Assembly: GCF_000203935.1 (NCBI RefSeq)
Contig: NC_008577.1
Coordinates: 4,712,001 to 4,776,000, forward strand
Source of the DNA: Shewanella sp. ANA-3
GTDB taxonomy: Bacteria; Pseudomonadota; Gammaproteobacteria; Enterobacterales; Shewanellaceae
Direction: 5' to 3'
Length of the DNA: 64,000 bases
How positions within the stretch are numbered: position 1 is the stretch's first letter; each line of letters starts with the position of its first letter. The position numbers and the translations under genes were made by a program. Positions 1-8,851 of the stretch are shown in pieces. Below the pieces are notes generated by a model. The model saw nothing but the letters and a program-made list of their open reading frames with translations, was not told where the DNA came from and did not search any database.

Positions 1-4
1 CACT

Positions 5-574
5 ATGGCTACAATGAAATTTTTGTGTGACACCAAGCGCTGCATCGAATGTAACGGCTGTGTCACCGCATGTAAAAACGAAAACGATTCCGCTCTCGAG
101 TGGGGTATCCAACGCCGCCGCGTCGTGACTATCAACGATGGTCAACCCGGTGAAGCTTCAATCTCTGTCGCCTGTATGCATTGCTCAGACGCGCCATGTA
201 TGGCGGTTTGCCCAGCAAACTGCTTCTACAGAACCGAAGACGGCATTGTGCTACACAACAAAGATGCCTGTATTGGTTGCGGTTACTGCTTGTACGCCTG
301 TCCATTTGGCGCACCACAGTTCCCGAAAAAAGGTGCCTTTGGTAGCCGCGGTAAGATGGATAAATGTACCTTCTGTGCCGGCGGCCCAGAAGAAAACCAC
401 TCAGAGGCAGAGCGCCAGAAGTACGGCTCAAACCGTATTGCCGAAGGTAAACTGCCAATGTGCGCAGAACTATGTGCGACTAAGGCCCTGTTAGCGGGTG
501 ATGCAGAAGTGGTTTCTAGCATCTTCCGTGAGCGTGTGGCTTACCGTGGCGCTAAAAACGCGGCTTGGAATTAA
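5..574 (+). CDS. fdhB: Formate dehydrogenase iron-sulfur subunit
   Basis: A 189-aa protein that carries electrons from the formate dehydrogenase catalytic subunit to the membrane cytochrome b. Four ferredoxin-type cysteine groups are visible: CIECNGCVTAC at residues 13-23, CMHCSDAPCMAVC at 57-69, CIGCGYCLYAC at 89-99, and a fourth made from CTFC at 121-124 plus the late MCAELC. This is the four [4Fe-4S] plan of the FdnH/FdhB/PsrB family. It has no C-terminal membrane anchor, unlike E. coli FdnH, so it probably relies on FdhC for membrane contact. The start lies 4 bases inside the window, so its ribosome binding site and the expected upstream catalytic gene (fdhA) are not seen. fdhC follows after a 73-bp gap containing a strong hairpin. 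The family is secure; the assignment to formate rather than another molybdoenzyme rests on the fdhC partner and the Shewanella gene order. Confidence 0.9.
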   Translation: MATMKFLCDTKRCIECNGCVTACKNENDSALEWGIQRRRVVTINDGQPGEASISVACMHCSDAPCMAVCPANCFYRTEDGIVLHNKDACIGCGYCLYACPFGAPQFPKKGAFGSRGKMDKCTFCAGGPEENHSEAERQKYGSNRIAEGKLPMCAELCATKALLAGDAEVVSSIFRERVAYRGAKNAAWN

Positions 575-600
575 TTCAGGTCACAGGATCTGTCCACAGA

Positions 601-634
601 CTTAGCTTGGCGCCTGCTAGCAGGCGCCACTAAG
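601..634. promoter_or_regulatory. Strong hairpin in the fdhB-fdhC gap
   Basis: Positions 609-628 are a perfect 20-bp palindrome. CTTAG (601-605) and CTAAG (630-634) extend the stem after a two-base bulge. There is no T-run behind it and the fdhC ribosome binding site (GAGAGG, 638-643) follows at once. It therefore looks like an mRNA processing or stabilising element, or a partial terminator that sets the fdhB:fdhC ratio, rather than an intrinsic terminator. Confidence 0.55.
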
Positions 635-647
635 CGAGAGAGGATGT

Positions 648-1634
648 ATGATGAACAAATGGTTCAAACACATAGGTTTAGCCATAGCACTGCTGTTTAG
701 TGCCGTGTGTCTAGCCAATGGTGGTGATGAACAAGCGCTCCAACCTCAAGCCTCTGATGCCCAAATTTGGGCACAGCTGAAGGACGGCGCCACGGGATAC
801 ACTACCTCCCAAAGCGAGTTCCACGCACAACCGATCAATACCTATGATCTGCGTGTACTGGAGCTGCGTAGCGACTGGTTAGCGCCGGCCTTAATGGCGG
901 CGTTATTCGGCATGATCATTATCTTTGTCTTATTTATCAAGGTGAACGGCATCTCCAAGCTACACCATGGTTTTTCGGGCAAGCTAGTGCATCGCTGGTC
1001 AAAGTTCGACGTTTCAATCCACTGGCTCGGTGCGATCCCGTGCTTAATGTTGATTCTAACGGGCTTAACTTTGTTAGCGGGTCGTTTCTTCTTCCAACCT
1101 TGGTTGGGCGAAGGCATCTGGGAAGCCATAGTCTATGGCGCGAAGCAAATCCACGATGTGATGGCGATTCCGTTCATGATCGGCTGGGCATTGATGACAG
1201 TGTTATGGGCGAAGAACCAGCTGCCAAAAATGTACGACGTGAAATGGTTCCTCGTTGTTGGTGGTTACATCAACTTTGGTCCCTTCAAAGGTAAGCACCC
1301 TGATGCTGGTTTTGCTAACGCCGGTGAAAAAATGTGGTTCTGGGCCTTCGCCCTGTTTGGATTAGTGATTTCTGCCTCAGGCATGTTGTTACTGTTCCCA
1401 AATCTTTTCGAACCAAGCCGTACCTTAAGCTTAATCGCGCTGGTATTGCACTCAGTGAGCGCCATCGTGATCTGCGCCTTCTCTATCGTGCACATCTTTA
1501 TGGCAACGGTAATGTCAGAAGGCGGTATGGAGTGTATGGTGTCTGGCTATTGTGATGAAAACTGGGCAACCCAACACCACAACCTGTGGTACGACGAAAT
1601 CAAAGCCAACGGCACTTTGAAATATAAAGAGTAA
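648..1634 (+). CDS. fdhC: Formate dehydrogenase cytochrome b subunit
   Basis: A 328-aa membrane protein, the di-heme cytochrome b (gamma) subunit that passes electrons from FdhB to the quinone pool. An N-terminal signal peptide ends near residue 23 (LFSAVCLANG), an extra leader also found in other FdhC proteins of epsilonproteobacteria and Shewanella. Five hydrophobic segments follow, starting around residues 77, 125, 172, 231 and 265; His residues in HRWSKFDVSIHW, KQIHDVM and VHIFMA are likely heme ligands. Two ATG codons lie in tandem (648 and 651). The GAGAGG at 638-643 is better spaced for 651, so the protein may begin one residue later. It is transcribed with fdhB and is followed by a strong terminator at 1651. 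Confidence 0.9.
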   Translation: MMNKWFKHIGLAIALLFSAVCLANGGDEQALQPQASDAQIWAQLKDGATGYTTSQSEFHAQPINTYDLRVLELRSDWLAPALMAALFGMIIIFVLFIKVNGISKLHHGFSGKLVHRWSKFDVSIHWLGAIPCLMLILTGLTLLAGRFFFQPWLGEGIWEAIVYGAKQIHDVMAIPFMIGWALMTVLWAKNQLPKMYDVKWFLVVGGYINFGPFKGKHPDAGFANAGEKMWFWAFALFGLVISASGMLLLFPNLFEPSRTLSLIALVLHSVSAIVICAFSIVHIFMATVMSEGGMECMVSGYCDENWATQHHNLWYDEIKANGTLKYKE

Positions 1635-1650
1635 AAGTCGCTGAAAACAA

Positions 1651-1683
1651 AAAACCTCCACAGCATGCTGTGGAGGTTTTTTT
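1651..1683. terminator. Bidirectional terminator, fdhC / TonB receptor
   Basis: A perfect 30-bp palindrome (1651-1680, core CCTCCACAGCATGCTGTGG) begins with an A-run and ends with a T-run. It lies between the converging fdhC (+) and TonB-dependent receptor (-) genes and can terminate both. Confidence 0.9.
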
Positions 1684-1714
1684 ATCGGTAAAATAAGTGC
1701 GTCAAATCGAGCGC

Positions 1715-3772
1715 TTAGAAGCGGTACATCACAGATACACCGAGATTTCTAGGGTCGATAATCGCCGCATAACCATCGGGATAACTGCGGCTAGCGGGTT
1801 CATTTACCGTCAACGCTTGCTCATCAAACAGGTTGTTTACAAAGCCGCTGATTCTCCAGCTATCGGTTTGATAATCGAGGCTTAAGCGGGCAACAACATA
1901 ATCGCCAGCCACCCGTGATTCAGTATTATTGATATCCGCATAATACTCACCTACGTAGTTACCTGAAAAACCGAAAGAAAACGCATCGCCCAACCAATAT
2001 TTTAAGCCCGCATTGGCGGTCACATGCGGCGCCGAGTTCAGCTGATTGCCGATAATGTCGCCATAACTAGGATCCGCTTGCTTGGTCTCACTATCGAGTA
2101 AACCTACGCCCGAAATAAACTGCAGGTTTTCGGTGAGCATAGCGCTGAATTCAGCCTCAATACCGTAGCTGACCGCTTTATCGATATTGGTAATTTTGCG
2201 GGCGCTGTTAGAGGCTTGGTAACCGTCGAAATCGTTGTAGAACAGGTTGGCACTAAAGTTAACATCGCCATCCATAAACGCGCTGCGACTGCTGATTTCA
2301 TAGGTATTAACGTACTCTTCGTCGTAGTAGTAATACTCACTTTCGGCTAACGACAACGCACCGCCACCCGAGTTATAACCGCGACGCACGCTGGCCGCTA
2401 AAGTTGTGCTGTCATTCAGCGCATATTGCAGCACTAACTTCGGCAGGGTAACGGTATTGGCATTATCGAGTTTTTCCCGCAATTGGCTGCCTTGATAGAG
2501 CATATTGAAGTTACGCAATTGCTCCTCACGCATCACGCGGCCACCGAATGTGACCCAGAGAGATTCGGCAAGGCCATAGGTCATCTCACCATAAATGGAG
2601 GTGGATTCAGTGCTGTCATCCCCACTGTAAACAGAGCTGCCAGTACTACCAAAATCTTGATCGCGTTTAAAATAGGCTAAACCCACAAAGCCGTTGAAAT
2701 CTTTATCTTTTAGACCAAAGCTGTACTTACCATCGACGGTGTAACTCTGGTCATTCATATCAACATATTGCTGCGCCGTGGCGAGAGCCTCATAGGATTC
2801 AAAGCCCCAGTCATAATCCATATAAGCGACGATGAGATCGAAGGCGCGGCCTTCACCGAGGTCATAATCGACTTTCACTGAGTGAGTCGTGGATTTAGTC
2901 TCGATATAACGTTGGAAAATAGGCTTAAACGCCCAAGGATCATCGCCGGTAAAATAGTTGCGCCCAGAGTCACCTTTCTCATCATTGTATGAAAAGCTAT
3001 AGAGCACTTTGAGATCTTCAATCGCACTCGGCTGCCACAGGAATTTACCGCGCCAGCGATTGGTGATCAGTTCATTGAGGTCGAATGGGGCTGGATTTGT
3101 CTCATATTCCAAGCCTTTATTGAAGGTATTCCCTGTCACATTTTGTCCGCTCACCCTAAACGCCAACTCATCATCGAGAATCGGGCCTGAGAGCATAACG
3201 GCGCTATCGATAAAGTTATCTTGATTGCGATAACCGACACGAGCCGCACCTTGCCAATCGAAGGTGGGGTCTTCCGTTTTAATAAACACTGTGCCGCCAA
3301 TGCTGTTACGACCGTTAATTGTCGATTGCGGACCGCGGTACACCTCAATTTGTTGGATATCCCACAGACCAGTATCACCAGTAAGATCGGCCACAAAAGG
3401 TTCGGCAACTCCATCGACTAAGGTGGATACCCGCGCCCGAGCACCGCCGGTAAAAGAGTTAAATCCAGAGGCAGAACCATTACCAGAAACCCCACGGATA
3501 TCCGGCACAGATCCCGTAAGCACCACCACGTTAGGCACTTCAGATAAGGCACTCGAGGTAGATTGATATTGACCGCTGTCGAGCGCGTCTTTATCGATAA
3601 CCGAAATAGAGGAAGTCGTATCCTTAAGGCTACGCTCGATTTTCTCACCATAAACAGTTATCTTTTCAATCGGTTCAGAAGATTCTGCGTCCACAGCAGC
3701 GTAAGCTGAGGACATCACTAAACTCGAAACCATTACTGCAATTGCACTTTTCTTAAACGCCCTGCATTCCAT
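1715..3772 (-). CDS. TonB-dependent outer-membrane receptor
   Basis: A 685-aa outer-membrane receptor. The signal peptide (MECRAFKKSAIAVMVSSLVM...SAYA) is followed by a TonB-box-like EKITVYG, a plug domain (SISVIDKDALDSG through QIEVYRGPQSTINGRNSIGGTVFI) and a beta-barrel ending in aromatic MYRF. I chose the ATG at 3772 because GAGG precedes it by five bases and the signal peptide begins there; an upstream start at 3793 adds seven residues with no ribosome site. The substrate cannot be told from sequence. The plug resembles ferric-siderophore receptors (ViuA/FyuA-like), and a Fur-box-like element at 3854-3868 supports iron regulation. It is a single gene ending at a shared terminator. Confidence 0.85.
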   Translation of the reverse strand: MECRAFKKSAIAVMVSSLVMSSAYAAVDAESSEPIEKITVYGEKIERSLKDTTSSISVIDKDALDSGQYQSTSSALSEVPNVVVLTGSVPDIRGVSGNGSASGFNSFTGGARARVSTLVDGVAEPFVADLTGDTGLWDIQQIEVYRGPQSTINGRNSIGGTVFIKTEDPTFDWQGAARVGYRNQDNFIDSAVMLSGPILDDELAFRVSGQNVTGNTFNKGLEYETNPAPFDLNELITNRWRGKFLWQPSAIEDLKVLYSFSYNDEKGDSGRNYFTGDDPWAFKPIFQRYIETKSTTHSVKVDYDLGEGRAFDLIVAYMDYDWGFESYEALATAQQYVDMNDQSYTVDGKYSFGLKDKDFNGFVGLAYFKRDQDFGSTGSSVYSGDDSTESTSIYGEMTYGLAESLWVTFGGRVMREEQLRNFNMLYQGSQLREKLDNANTVTLPKLVLQYALNDSTTLAASVRRGYNSGGGALSLAESEYYYYDEEYVNTYEISSRSAFMDGDVNFSANLFYNDFDGYQASNSARKITNIDKAVSYGIEAEFSAMLTENLQFISGVGLLDSETKQADPSYGDIIGNQLNSAPHVTANAGLKYWLGDAFSFGFSGNYVGEYYADINNTESRVAGDYVVARLSLDYQTDSWRISGFVNNLFDEQALTVNEPASRSYPDGYAAIIDPRNLGVSVMYRF

Positions 3773-3815
3773 AAAAACCTCGACGGCACTCATTGATAAA
3801 CGGTGTTAGCTTGAA

Positions 3816-4064
3816 ATGCCGACAATCTACATTAAAACAACCTTAAATCCAGATGATAACCAATATCATTTACATTCTACTTATGACTTTGTGACCGAAC
3901 GCAAATTCGTAGGAATGAGAGATAAACAATTGAGCAAGGAACAATTGTCACTCGCTTTGACAGACGAGGACGCATTGACGCCTCAGTTTTTTGCAGAGAT
4001 TTGGCGGGCTTTGATTCGAGCGAAAGCACGTGGCGTTTGGTTGTTCAGCCCCAACGTGCGATAG
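3816..4064 (+). CDS. Possible small protein of unknown function
   Basis: An 82-codon open frame between the TonB receptor and the chemoreceptor. I do not recognise it. The C-terminal half (ALTPQFFAEIWRALIRAKA followed by RGVWLFSPNVR) looks protein-like, with an amphipathic helix and Shewanella-like codons. The first ATG lacks a ribosome binding site and the N-terminal part overlaps the Fur-box-like site, so translation may instead begin at the ATG at 3918 (49 codons), which has AGGA directly before it. No signal peptide or membrane segment is seen. Real or not is uncertain. Confidence 0.35.
   Translation: MPTIYIKTTLNPDDNQYHLHSTYDFVTERKFVGMRDKQLSKEQLSLALTDEDALTPQFFAEIWRALIRAKARGVWLFSPNVR
3854..3868 (-). 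promoter_or_regulatory. Fur-box-like operator upstream of TonB receptor
   Basis: TGATAACCAATATCA fits the 7-1-7 Fur consensus (TGATAAT-n-ATTATCA) at 12 of 14 positions. It sits about 82 bp upstream of the receptor start on the minus strand, a plausible promoter position. It also lies inside a possible small plus-strand reading frame (3816-4064), which makes the upstream half of that frame less likely to be translated. Confidence 0.5.
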
Positions 4065-4399
4065 CACCATGGATACACTTATAAACATTTGTAAGTTTTG
4101 CGATCTGCCTCACAATCGCTTTTTTGCCTGTTAATGCACTGTAGAAGAGCACTCGCTCGCAAAACAATTTTCACAATAAAATCAATCGCCTGCAAATGCA
4201 ATGAATTTAACTTACATAACACCTAGCAACCAGTACGCCATCCACGGTTAACACACTAAAAACAACGTATTTAAAAACATAGCGTTATAGATATTACGTT
4301 CAAAATATCGCCTTGCGACGAGTGAAATCCAAGCGTTAAAATGGCCTCAATGTGTAATTTAATTACACCCCTTCTTGATTGATACCCCAGTAGGCCACC
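4065..4399. other. AT-rich leader of the chemoreceptor gene
   Basis: A 335-bp non-coding stretch, AT-rich, upstream of the methyl-accepting protein. It must hold that gene's promoter. I looked for a sigma-28 (flagellar) pattern of TAAA-N15-GCCGATAA and did not find a convincing one. No other structure was seen. Confidence 0.5.
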
Positions 4400-5983
4400 A
4401 TGTTTAACAATGCAAAAACCAGCACATTGACGGCGCTGCCCTCAGTGTTTGCGAGTATTTTATTGATCATTATCGGCATTTCCTCCTATCGGGGTTTTGC
4501 CGAACTCAATAACACCAGCAGTCGACTCGTCAACAATACCAAACTCGCCGAAACCTTCACCAATGTGCGTGAAGCGTTCTTCGAGTTGCGCTTAGCCACA
4601 CTAGTCCATAACAGCGACGCCATCAGCTTGCAGCAACGCAATGTTCGGCAACTTGTCGAGCAACTCGCAGAATTTAACACCGATTTTATGGGGCAAGATG
4701 CCAGAACGATCCGCACACTATTGCCGCAAATCGAGCAATATGTGCGTCTCTATCAGCAGGAGTTAGCCTTCGCCAAACAAACGGGCACCGAACCTGAACT
4801 CACGTCAGAACGCGGCGCTCTTGGGCCAAAAGTCAGTAATGAGATCAATCAATTAGTCAAATTGATCACCCAACGCAACCATGAACTAGGCAAACAGGCA
4901 GAAGACAAAGTCAATGCCACCGAAGCGCTGCTCCTTGGCCTAATCCTAGTTGCCATTGTCGCGTCCCTGCTAAGCGCCCTGTTTATGAGCAGACGTTTAG
5001 TCAATATCGTTCATCAAATCAAGCGGGTTGTAGAACACCTTGCCGATGGCGATCTCACCCAGAAGACTCAAATCAGTGGGCAAAACGAACTCTGTGCGCT
5101 CGGCGCCGATCTTGATCGAGTGATTGACCACTTGCGCCATATGATTTCCGATATTGCCCAGGCCTCTGAACATATGTCGGATCAAATTGGTCAGTTGAAT
5201 GTGCAGTCCAATGCCAATACCCATGCATTGCAAACCCACGCGGTAGAAACCGACCAAGTGGTGACGGCCATGACCGAAATGAGTGCAACTGCCCATAACG
5301 TTGCCGGTGATGCCGCCTCTGCCGCACGCTTTACCCAGCAGGCAAATGAACAGGCTGATAAGTCGAAAAAGGCTGTCGAACAGGCGGCAAATACTGTCGT
5401 CGCCTTAGTTGGTAAGGTCGATACCGCCGCTCACACCATCGCGGAAATGAATGAAAACACCCGCCATATCGCCACCATCTTAGATGTGATTGGAGATATC
5501 GCCGACCAAACCAACTTACTCGCCCTTAACGCCGCCATCGAAGCCGCCCGCGCCGGTGAACAAGGTCGAGGCTTTGCCGTCGTCGCCGACGAAGTACGCG
5601 CCCTTGCCGCTCGCACCCAAGCGAGCACGGCCGAGATCAATCAAATGCTAGAACGCCTGCGCACGGGTGCTAACAGCGCCGTTAATGCGATGGATGAGAC
5701 TAAACAGAGTTGCCAAGATGCAGCGGACACCACCACGTTGGTGACTGAAAGCTTGGAAACCTTGACCACTTATGTATTTGATATTAATGGATTGAGCAAT
5801 CAAATCGCCACCGCCGCCGAAGAACAAAGCGCCGTCAGTGAAGAGATTAATCGTAACTTGAATACCATTCGCGAAATGGTTGAAGAATTAAATCAAAGTG
5901 GTAAAGCGACCCTCAATAGCGCGACCTCCTTGGCCGCCACGAAAGAACAGCTAACAGGCGTAGTCTCGCATTTTAGACTCTAA
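4400..5983 (+). CDS. Methyl-accepting chemotaxis protein
   Basis: A 527-aa transmembrane chemoreceptor. TM1 is at residues ~12-30 and TM2 at ~173-196. The periplasmic part between them (~140 aa, helical) is about the size of a four-helix-bundle sensor. A HAMP domain (RRLVNIVHQIKRVVEHLADGD...) follows, then a long methyl-accepting coiled coil. The kinase-control hairpin tip is intact (DQTNLLALNAAIEAARAGEQ, then GRGFAVVADEVRALA near 385-405). The C-terminus ends in SHFRL without an NWETF-type CheR/CheB tether. The ligand is unknown. It stands alone, followed by a terminator at 6009. Confidence 0.9.
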   Translation: MFNNAKTSTLTALPSVFASILLIIIGISSYRGFAELNNTSSRLVNNTKLAETFTNVREAFFELRLATLVHNSDAISLQQRNVRQLVEQLAEFNTDFMGQDARTIRTLLPQIEQYVRLYQQELAFAKQTGTEPELTSERGALGPKVSNEINQLVKLITQRNHELGKQAEDKVNATEALLLGLILVAIVASLLSALFMSRRLVNIVHQIKRVVEHLADGDLTQKTQISGQNELCALGADLDRVIDHLRHMISDIAQASEHMSDQIGQLNVQSNANTHALQTHAVETDQVVTAMTEMSATAHNVAGDAASAARFTQQANEQADKSKKAVEQAANTVVALVGKVDTAAHTIAEMNENTRHIATILDVIGDIADQTNLLALNAAIEAARAGEQGRGFAVVADEVRALAARTQASTAEINQMLERLRTGANSAVNAMDETKQSCQDAADTTTLVTESLETLTTYVFDINGLSNQIATAAEEQSAVSEEINRNLNTIREMVEELNQSGKATLNSATSLAATKEQLTGVVSHFRL

Positions 5984-6008
5984 TTCGAGTCAGCTAAGTC
6001 GTTACAAT

Positions 6009-6044
6009 GGCCTAATATCGCAAGATGTTAGGCCGAACTTTTTT
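6009..6044 (+). terminator. Terminator after chemoreceptor gene
   Basis: GGCCTAA (6009-6015) pairs with TTAGGCC (6028-6034), followed by a T-run at 6039-6044. It is oriented to stop transcription from the upstream plus-strand gene. Confidence 0.7.
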
Positions 6045-6082
6045 AGAGCAATGCATAAAGCCTTAAATAAACATCTAATGGT

Positions 6083-7012
6083 TTATTCCAATCCATCGCT
6101 CTGTTTCTTCTGCTCTAAGCTCGCCCAATATCCTGCCAACATCGCACCTGAAAGGTTATGCCAAATCGAGAAAATCGCGCTGGGGACGGCGGAGAGCGGG
6201 CTAAAAAACTTGATGCATAATGCGGTCGCAAGGCCTGAGTTTTGCAACCCCACCTCAATCGAAATGGTTTTACATACTGTATGGTTAAAGCCGAGCAAGC
6301 GGCAGCAGGTATAACCCAAGGCGAGTCCCAAACCATTATGTAGAAACACCGCGAGTAAAATCACAGGCCCCACCTGCGAAAATTGCCCTGCATTTAGGGC
6401 CACAATAATGCTGATGGCCAGTACAATCGCCACGATAGAAATGATGGGCAATGCGGGGGCAAGTTTAGCCACTTGCGGTTTAAAGAAGTGATTCAACACC
6501 ACACCCACAGTCACAGGGATAAGCACGATTTTAACGAGACTGACTAGCATATCCATTAAAGGAATGGCGACCATCTCACCGATTAATAGCTCAATAATCA
6601 AGGGAGTGAGCACCACACCCGCTAAGGTGGATAGCGCAGTCATAGTGATAGATAAGGCGACATCGCCCTTGGCCAAATAGCAAATCACGTTCGATGCAGT
6701 GCCACCCGCCACACTCCCCACCAACACCATGCCTATGGTCAATTCCCGATTGAACCCTAATAGTAAACTAATGGCTAAGGCGCTTAAGGGCATCAGGGTA
6801 AATTGCAAGATTAAGCCAGTGATAACGGCACGTTTCTGTTTGAATGCATAGGCAAAATCCCGCACATCTAAGGTCAGTCCCATAGATAACATAATCACCA
6901 CCAGCAACGGCACTATGCTGGTTTTCAATCCGCTAAACCATGCGGGCATCAAATACGCCGTACCCGCCCCGAGTAAGGCAAATAGCGGAAAAAAGCGGTT
7001 GATATTAACCAA
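6083..7012 (-). CDS. BASS-family (bile acid:sodium symporter-like) transporter
   Basis: A 309-aa integral membrane protein with nine to ten hydrophobic segments. It carries the BASS signatures GGTASNVICYLAKGD (~103-117) and EVGLQNSGLA in the second inverted repeat, the discontinuous helices that bind sodium and substrate. Known family substrates include bile acids, pyruvate and ketopantoate (PanS); nothing here fixes which. Translation seems to begin at a TTG (7012) with GGAGG seven bases upstream; no ATG alternative is near. It converges on the chemoreceptor gene. Confidence 0.85.
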   Translation of the reverse strand: MVNINRFFPLFALLGAGTAYLMPAWFSGLKTSIVPLLVVIMLSMGLTLDVRDFAYAFKQKRAVITGLILQFTLMPLSALAISLLLGFNRELTIGMVLVGSVAGGTASNVICYLAKGDVALSITMTALSTLAGVVLTPLIIELLIGEMVAIPLMDMLVSLVKIVLIPVTVGVVLNHFFKPQVAKLAPALPIISIVAIVLAISIIVALNAGQFSQVGPVILLAVFLHNGLGLALGYTCCRLLGFNHTVCKTISIEVGLQNSGLATALCIKFFSPLSAVPSAIFSIWHNLSGAMLAGYWASLEQKKQSDGLE

Positions 7013-7398
7013 TGGGGATCCTCCAAGATTTCAGGCGGTTTGGGGAGATTAAGCCATGTCCGCAGGGATAATGACAGCCAGATACCCTCAGTACAAGTCA
7101 AAATGCCCACAAGTAAGAAGCTCAACTTTTTATCATTTCAGTCTTTCGATTGAGCACTAAAGTTAATCGCTCAAATTCAATAACAAACAGCCAAAAACCT
7201 CAGTAAATATGCATCTATGTTTACTAAAACATGATCTGCTTAACAAAAAGCCAGTGATTTCCTTGTTAGGAAACCGTAACTTATAACCAGTTCACGTTTT
7301 GCTTACTCCATACGAGGTAGTCTAATTGCGCTAGGTGGTCGTGAATTACCTAAAGCAATTTCGGTGTTTACGGTTAGCACTCTCAGATAGGAATCGTT
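7013..7398. other. Divergent intergenic region, BASS transporter / HemN-like gene
   Basis: 386 bp without a gene. It must hold both divergent promoters. Visible elements are an inverted repeat TTGAGC (7150-7155) / GCTCAA (7169-7174) with a 13-bp spacer, and AACCGTAA (7272-7279) matched by TTACGGTT (7368-7375). No FNR-type TTGAT-N4-ATCAA site was found. The HemN-like gene has AGATAGGA as its ribosome binding site. Confidence 0.45.
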
Positions 7399-8736
7399 AT
7401 GTCTTCAGTTATTCAAACGCTCAATCGCGCGATCGCAACGCCTTATCAAGCGAATATTACCGTCCCTAACTGGATGCTCAGCTCGATGGAACGAGTCATG
7501 CAGTATTATGTCGATAAGAATCTTCGCCTCGATACGCTCTCCGCCGACATCATGCCCGCCCCGGTCGAAGGTAAAAAGTACATGCTTTATGCCCATGTGC
7601 CCTTCTGCCATACCTTGTGTTCTTACTGTACCTTCCACCGTTTTATGTTTAAGGAAGACAAGGCGCGCGCTTACTTTATCTCTCTGCGTAAAGAGATGGA
7701 GATGGTCAAAGCCTTAGGCTATGACTTTGAATCTATGTACATTGGCGGCGGCACCACCACAGTATTAGAAGACGAACTCGCCCGTACTATTGAGCATGCC
7801 AAGACCCTATTCCCAAGCATTAAAGAAGTGTCTTGCGAGTCGGATCCACAGCATTTAGACAGCCCAGGCTTTAAGCAACTCAAGGGCTTAGTGGATCGCA
7901 TGTCCATCGGCGTCCAAAGCTTTAACGACGACATTTTAAAAATGACCGATCGCCTCGAAAAATTCGGCACAGGTCAGCAAACCTTCGACAAGATCATGGC
8001 GGCCAAAGAGCTGTTCCCTATTATCAACGTCGACCTGATTTTTGGCTTTCGCGGTCAAACCGATGAAGTGATCCAGCACGACTTAGACATGGCATCGCGC
8101 CTCGACCCAAGACAGATCACCACCTATCCGCTGATGATCACGCACCAAACGCGTAAGAGTGTTAAAGGTAAACTGGCAGCGCCACAGGCGGATATGGCCA
8201 ACCAATATCGCCAGATCTTAAACCGTTTAAATGGTCAATATAATCAGTTGTCTGCATGGGCCTTTGGTAAGGCGAATGACGAAGGCTTCGACGAATATGT
8301 TATCGACTACGATGAGTATTTAGGGGTGGGTTCAGGCTCATTTAGCTTCCTGAACGACACTTTATACGTCAACACTTTCTCGCTGCGTAAATACCAAGAG
8401 CGGATCGCCGCCGGCAAGATGGGCGTCGAGCAACAGAAAAACTACAGCAAAAAGGACGTGATGCAGTATCGCTTCCTGCTGGGGATGTTCTCTGGTCGCC
8501 TATCGCGCAAATACTTCCGCGAAACCTTCGGCGTTAACTTAGACACAGCCCTGTTTAAGGAAATGACCTCGATGAAACTGATTGGCGCCATCAAGAACGA
8601 CCCAACCGATCCAGATAATCTGATCATCACAGATAACGGTAAGATGATGGGCCTGTTAATGATGAAAGAGTTTTACGCCGGCATGGATAACGTGCGCGCC
8701 CAATTGCGTAAGCCACTCAAGCCCTGCGATATGTAA
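7399..8736 (+). CDS. HemN-like radical SAM protein
   Basis: A 445-aa protein of the coproporphyrinogen III oxidase/HemW-like branch of radical SAM enzymes. The cluster motif CHTLCSYC (CX3CX2C) is at residues ~72-79, preceded by the family YAHVPFCH. It is followed by YIGGGTTTVLEDEL (SAM-binding GGG), by RMSIGVQSF, and by a C-terminal HemN-like region. It is probably not the main HemN; the sequence around the cluster differs from canonical HemN/HemW. Related enzymes include HemW (heme chaperone) and the ChuW/HutW anaerobic heme-degrading enzymes. Nearby iron-uptake receptors make a heme or iron role reasonable, but this is inference. It is followed by a terminator at 8753. Confidence 0.75.
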   Translation: MSSVIQTLNRAIATPYQANITVPNWMLSSMERVMQYYVDKNLRLDTLSADIMPAPVEGKKYMLYAHVPFCHTLCSYCTFHRFMFKEDKARAYFISLRKEMEMVKALGYDFESMYIGGGTTTVLEDELARTIEHAKTLFPSIKEVSCESDPQHLDSPGFKQLKGLVDRMSIGVQSFNDDILKMTDRLEKFGTGQQTFDKIMAAKELFPIINVDLIFGFRGQTDEVIQHDLDMASRLDPRQITTYPLMITHQTRKSVKGKLAAPQADMANQYRQILNRLNGQYNQLSAWAFGKANDEGFDEYVIDYDEYLGVGSGSFSFLNDTLYVNTFSLRKYQERIAAGKMGVEQQKNYSKKDVMQYRFLLGMFSGRLSRKYFRETFGVNLDTALFKEMTSMKLIGAIKNDPTDPDNLIITDNGKMMGLLMMKEFYAGMDNVRAQLRKPLKPCDM

Positions 8737-8752
8737 ATATCGGTTGAACCAC

Positions 8753-8776
8753 AAAAGGCCCATGATGGGCCTTTTT
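8753..8776 (+). terminator. Terminator after HemN-like gene
   Basis: AAAAGGCCCA (8753-8762) pairs with TGGGCCTTTT (8766-8775) across a TGA loop, and the stem runs into T's. Confidence 0.85.
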
Positions 8777-8851
8777 GTTAGCGCCATTTCAGGCTACGCT
8801 TGCCATCACTCACGCATGAGTCTGTCACCCAGTAATAAAGGAGTATTCGTT

